From NCBI RefSeq assembly GCF_000262045.1, contig NZ_AJVF01000021.1, forward strand, positions 1-64,000: DNA of 64,000 bases, written 5' to 3'. Shown one piece after another: positions 61,120 to 64,000 of this stretch. The notes below the pieces were generated by a model. The model saw only the letters and a program-made list of their open reading frames with translations, was not told the DNA's origin and did not search any database. The stretch is from Bacillus siamensis KCTC 13613. Lineage in GTDB: Bacteria; Bacillota; Bacilli; Bacillales; Bacillaceae. A program made the position numbers and the translations under genes. Position 1 is the first letter of the stretch. Each line of letters starts with the position of its first letter.

Positions 61120-61341
61120 AAAGTCTAATCTCCTTTATTTTTAATAGATTATTTCCTTATTTTTATTAAATGTAAACAAGGTCTTCCCTATATTTCCAAA
61201 CATGATATGACCACTTGAGTCACAGACCAAAAATAAAAAAATCCAATTATTACAAAATATGTTTACAACATTCTAAAAATTGGTTATTATTAGTTTATTC
61301 AAAATAATCAGTATTTAAATCAAATGAGAGGAAGGATACTA

Positions 61342-61983
61342 ATGAAAGAGGAAGAGATCGAGAAAACCGAAATTGAAGGATTGTTTTTCCAAAAGAATCT
61401 ATATACTTGTTCTCCTGATGAAAAATACTCTCACGTAATAGCAAGCGATGGGCCCGGGATTTCTGATATGGTTACTCATAGTAATCAATTCTCCTATCAA
61501 CATTACGGCATTCACATAGCCCAGGTAGATAGATTAACTTTTTTTGGTGACAGAACACAAAAAATCATCGGTCATTTTGTTGATTGCAGAAAGGACTCAC
61601 CAACACTTCATAAAAAAGTAGTACTTGAATATTATCCAGATCCTAAAAAAATGCTTTATATTGACAGAGGCATTGCACACACTTTTGATGGACTGGAAAA
61701 TGTCTTAACTAGAGACGAGCCTATTTGGTATCTCTCAACTGGAAACATTCATTATAATATGGCAAATGACGTCGTCAATGTAGATAGAAATGAAAGCATT
61801 GAAAATTTCCCCATTTTAGAAGTGAACAAATATCCTATCCCAAAACAAGCCTATGAATTCGCTCTTAAAGTTCAACAACACAATATGAAAGATCTCCAAG
61901 AATTCCCTCATAGATTTCAAATTCAATTAGATGGCGAAATGCGCTATGTAAATTTAAAACCTAAAAAAAGAAGTGAGGTGTAG
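61342..61983 (+). CDS. RmlC-like cupin protein (dTDP-sugar 3,5-epimerase-related), first copy
   Basis: A 213-residue protein of unknown role. A double-stranded beta-helix core can be traced: YGIHIAQVDRLTFFG near residue 50-65, DCRKDSPTLHKK near 81, PDPKKMLYIDRGIAHTF near 98-114. The DxRxxSPT and G-[IV]-AH blocks are hallmarks of dTDP-4-dehydrorhamnose 3,5-epimerase-like cupins, and the His residues expected in that pocket are kept. ATG 61342 follows GAGGAAGG, 16 bases beyond the open frame's first ATG. Much richer in AT than its neighbours to the left, suggesting transfer. Its stop is one base from the next start. Confidence 0.68.
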   Translation: MKEEEIEKTEIEGLFFQKNLYTCSPDEKYSHVIASDGPGISDMVTHSNQFSYQHYGIHIAQVDRLTFFGDRTQKIIGHFVDCRKDSPTLHKKVVLEYYPDPKKMLYIDRGIAHTFDGLENVLTRDEPIWYLSTGNIHYNMANDVVNVDRNESIENFPILEVNKYPIPKQAYEFALKVQQHNMKDLQEFPHRFQIQLDGEMRYVNLKPKKRSEV

Positions 61984-61984
61984 C

Positions 61985-62608
61985 ATGAATACAATCGAAA
62001 AAACTAATATACAGGGACTGTATTGGAAAAAAAATTATTATGTAGGAACTGGAATCCGCAGTTATACTTTGGTGGCAAATGAGGGGCCGATTGTTACTGA
62101 TGTATTCTTTTTTGAGGATGATACCCATTATAAAAACTTTTATTTGCATATTGGACAAATTGACAGATTCACTTTTATCGGAAACGAAAATCAAATGATA
62201 ACAGCTGAATTTATTGATTGCAGAGAGAACTCCCCTACACTTCATCAAAAATTAACAATGGAATTCACACCTGACCCCCGAAAACATTTAGTTATAGAAA
62301 GAGGCATTGCAAAGAGATTCCTTGGATTGAAAAATACAACAATACGTTCCGAACCAATACTTTTTGCAACAAACGAAAATAATGGTTATATCGTAGGAAA
62401 TGACCGCCTAATTTTTTCTGAAAATACAAATGCGGAGGAATTCCCTAAAGTAAATATCAATAAACTCCCTCTGCCCAAAGAGGCGTTGCAATTCCTGTTA
62501 AAAAAGGAGCAAGAAGTCCTGAAAACTGGTAAAACACCTCCATTTTCTTATAAAGCTTATATTGACGGGGAACTGAGACGAATACAAATGAAACCAACGG
62601 GAAATTGA
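61985..62608 (+). CDS. RmlC-like cupin protein, second copy
   Basis: A 207-residue paralogue of the preceding gene, aligned over its whole length (EKTNIQGLYWKKNYY versus EKTEIEGLFFQKNLY; DCRENSPTLHQK versus DCRKDSPTLHKK). The pocket block reads IERGIAKRF, so the His of GIAHTF in the first copy is Lys here; FYLHIGQIDRF keeps the first His. This suggests the second copy is a non-catalytic partner or has changed activity. ATG 61985 begins one base after the first gene's stop, behind GAGGTG, so the two are translationally coupled and may form a hetero-oligomer. Confidence 0.68.
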   Translation: MNTIEKTNIQGLYWKKNYYVGTGIRSYTLVANEGPIVTDVFFFEDDTHYKNFYLHIGQIDRFTFIGNENQMITAEFIDCRENSPTLHQKLTMEFTPDPRKHLVIERGIAKRFLGLKNTTIRSEPILFATNENNGYIVGNDRLIFSENTNAEEFPKVNINKLPLPKEALQFLLKKEQEVLKTGKTPPFSYKAYIDGELRRIQMKPTGN

Positions 62609-62623
62609 AAGGGGGTGATATAA

Positions 62624-62881
62624 ATGACAACTGTAATGGAAGATATATATACTTCCCTGCATGAGCTGGAAGATCTAGTAAACAAAATTGATAATCCTTT
62701 AGAAAAAGAAGGGCTAAAGGCATTCATCAATTGTATTACTCCTCAGCTTATGGATGAAGCCTCGATTGCATTGCTTGGAAAAATCGCTCAAACACCTTAT
62801 GGCGCTGCCTCAATTGAAGCAAAAAGCGCTAAAGATTTACTGAAAGAAATAGGGGACAATTACGAAGTTACGATTGAGTAG
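62624..62881 (+). CDS. Small acidic protein of unknown function
   Basis: An 85-residue, mostly helical, acidic protein. The N-terminal half is amphipathic and Leu/Glu-rich (EDIYTSLHELEDLVNKID); the second half contains a short hydrophobic segment (ASIALLGKIAQTPYGAAS) and ends EVTIE. One Cys (FINCITP). No family recognised. It has the best ribosome binding site in the cluster (AAAGGGGGTGATATAA before ATG 62624) and is followed by a hairpin, a layout common for highly made precursor or carrier proteins. Whether it is a peptide precursor, a carrier or an adaptor cannot be told from sequence alone. Confidence 0.6.
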   Translation: MTTVMEDIYTSLHELEDLVNKIDNPLEKEGLKAFINCITPQLMDEASIALLGKIAQTPYGAASIEAKSAKDLLKEIGDNYEVTIE

Positions 62882-62888
62882 AGTAATC

Positions 62889-62919
62889 GAGAAGAACTTA
62901 GCTGTCCTAAGTTCTTCTC
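62889..62919 (+). terminator. Hairpin between the small protein and the exporter
   Basis: A 13-bp perfect stem (GAGAAGAACTTAG 62889-62901 with its complement 62907-62919, loop CTGTC) followed by TTTATTG. The T tract is short, so it may allow partial read-through into the transporter gene. Confidence 0.75.
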
Positions 62920-62955
62920 TTTATTGTATTTAACATTATGGGAAAGGATTAAATC

Positions 62956-64000
62956 ATGATTAAAAACAGAGCGTTTCTTTTCGTAGTCAGCAGTAATTTT
63001 ATACACAAATTAACTGAAAATATATATGACCTTGTTCTCCCCTTGTTAATACTTTATTTCACGAACTCTCCAATATTAATGGGGGTTTGCTACGCTCTAG
63101 GTTTTCTGGCAGATTTTCTTGCAGCCTATTTTGGCGGCGCTGTTATTGATTCATATAATAGGAAAAAGGTACTTATCTTCATTTCAATATCGCAGGCATT
63201 CCTCATTTCTTTAATTCCGATCTTCCATGAATTGCAGATCCTAACAGCACCTCTTGTCTTATTCATTGCCTTTTTTATTGATCTGCTAATCGCAATGTAT
63301 GGTTTAACTGACATATCTATCATTCCTGAAATCGTGAAAAAGAGTGATCTGCCCTCAGCTAATTCTTTTTCTCAGATCGCTTTATCAATAGCCACATCAA
63401 TTGGCCCTTCAATAGCCGGTTTATCATTAACTATATTTGGATTGTTTAACAGCCTATGGTTTACATTTTTAGGTTTTTTAATCCTTATCTTCTCGCTTAA
63501 ATTAATAAACTACTCAGATAAAGAGATAACAGCCGCTGCAACTCCTAAGGAAATTCTCAGGAAAAGTTTTGAAGGTCTTAAATATACCCTCTCGATTAAA
63601 GTTTACAAGCTGCTGACGTTATGGAACCTATTTATAAATTTAGGGTTAACAGGGGCGGTTCTTATGATTATGTTCAAACTAAAAGAAGAGCTTCATATCA
63701 CGGAAACACAAATCGGTTTCATTTATACGCTAAGTGCTGCAGGCGGAATCATTAGCGGAGTTATTCTTCCCTACGTGCACCGTTTTTTCAAGTCAGCACA
63801 TGCATTATTTATTTCAGCTTTCATGACTGCATTGTCTTTACTGATTCTTGCATACAGCGATCATTGGCTTATAATCGGGATTCTTAATTCCATTTTAATG
63901 GGGAGCATAGGTTTAAATTCCAGACTTGTAAGTTTGCTTTTTCAGACTCATGTCCCTGCTGACTATTTAGGACGCGTTTTTAGCGGTTCAAGGCTCATTT
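62956..64000 (+). CDS. MFS efflux transporter, partial (cut by window edge)
   Basis: The first 348 residues of a major facilitator protein, with about ten hydrophobic segments in view. Features: NIYDLVLPLLILY in helix 1, DFLAAYFGGAVIDSYNRKKVLIF (a loop 2-3 motif with D and RKK) near residue 56, and FQTHVPADYLGRVFSG near the end. This pattern matches the MFS_3 exporters (EntS and macrolide efflux type). ATG 62956 follows GGAAAGG. No stop occurs before the edge. AT-rich like its cluster, it probably exports the cluster's product or gives self-resistance. Confidence 0.82.
   Translation, partial: MIKNRAFLFVVSSNFIHKLTENIYDLVLPLLILYFTNSPILMGVCYALGFLADFLAAYFGGAVIDSYNRKKVLIFISISQAFLISLIPIFHELQILTAPLVLFIAFFIDLLIAMYGLTDISIIPEIVKKSDLPSANSFSQIALSIATSIGPSIAGLSLTIFGLFNSLWFTFLGFLILIFSLKLINYSDKEITAAATPKEILRKSFEGLKYTLSIKVYKLLTLWNLFINLGLTGAVLMIMFKLKEELHITETQIGFIYTLSAAGGIISGVILPYVHRFFKSAHALFISAFMTALSLLILAYSDHWLIIGILNSILMGSIGLNSRLVSLLFQTHVPADYLGRVFSGSRLI

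Noticed and set aside
61120-61341. Possible attachment site or mobile-element end at the left edge of the AT-rich cluster
   Set aside because: Composition changes here, but no tRNA gene, direct repeat or inverted repeat was visible, and the other end is outside the window.

Overview
The window is chromosomal DNA of a Bacillus of the B. subtilis group, most likely the B. velezensis/B. amyloliquefaciens branch. Gene content and order follow the srfA-to-ycdG segment of B. subtilis 168 as I remember it, read here in the opposite direction (srfAA at the left edge, ycdG near 60 kb). Branch-specific signs are the antimicrobial peptide gene lci, an MFS/TIM-barrel pair not in the 168 order, and the absence of tlpC, an intact bglC, nasABC, folE2, tmrB, lctP, yceJ and yceK.

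Layout. 1-7.7 kb: first two and a half modules of surfactin synthetase SrfAA, behind a promoter with two ComA boxes. 8.3-11.3 kb: formaldehyde fixation (hxlR, hxlAB) and the competence nuclease and its inhibitor (nucA, nin). 11.3-15.2 kb: bglC relic, yckD, yckC, and a zinc alcohol dehydrogenase downstream of the Zur-controlled zinc GTPase yciC/zagA. 15.2-19.7 kb: nasC relic, then assimilatory nitrite reductase nasDEF with NsrR- and TnrA-type sites. 19.8-26.6 kb: ycgT with a Fur box, and proline use (putR, putP, putC, putB). 26.6-36.5 kb: ycgL, cah, aroK, an organic-anion MFS carrier divergent from a sugar isomerase-like gene, lci, nadE, ycgI, ycgH, ycgG, ycgF. 36.5-41.9 kb: ycgE-mdr drug efflux, ldh with two Rex boxes, amyE with a cre site. 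42-50 kb: ycgB, ycgA, amhX, the glycine betaine importer opuAA-AB-AC, and niaP. 50-55.6 kb: the envelope-stress operon yceCDEFGH. 55.7-61.1 kb: yceB, the zinc importer znuACB (Zur box) and the alpha-glucosidase ycdG.

The last 2.7 kb (61.3-64 kb) is the most unusual part. It is AT-rich and holds two tandem RmlC-like cupins, an 85-residue acidic protein with a near-perfect ribosome binding site, a 13-bp hairpin, and an MFS transporter cut by the window edge. It looks like the left end of an acquired, uncharacterised cluster.

Other points. Three genes survive only as scars (tlpC, bglC, nasC). Zinc homeostasis recurs: two Zur boxes at yciC and one at znuA. A Fur box lies between ycgT and a candidate short plus-strand transcript that ends in its own terminator. 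No rRNA, tRNA, insertion sequence or CRISPR array was seen. Gene names rest on recalled B. subtilis proteins, not on a database search.
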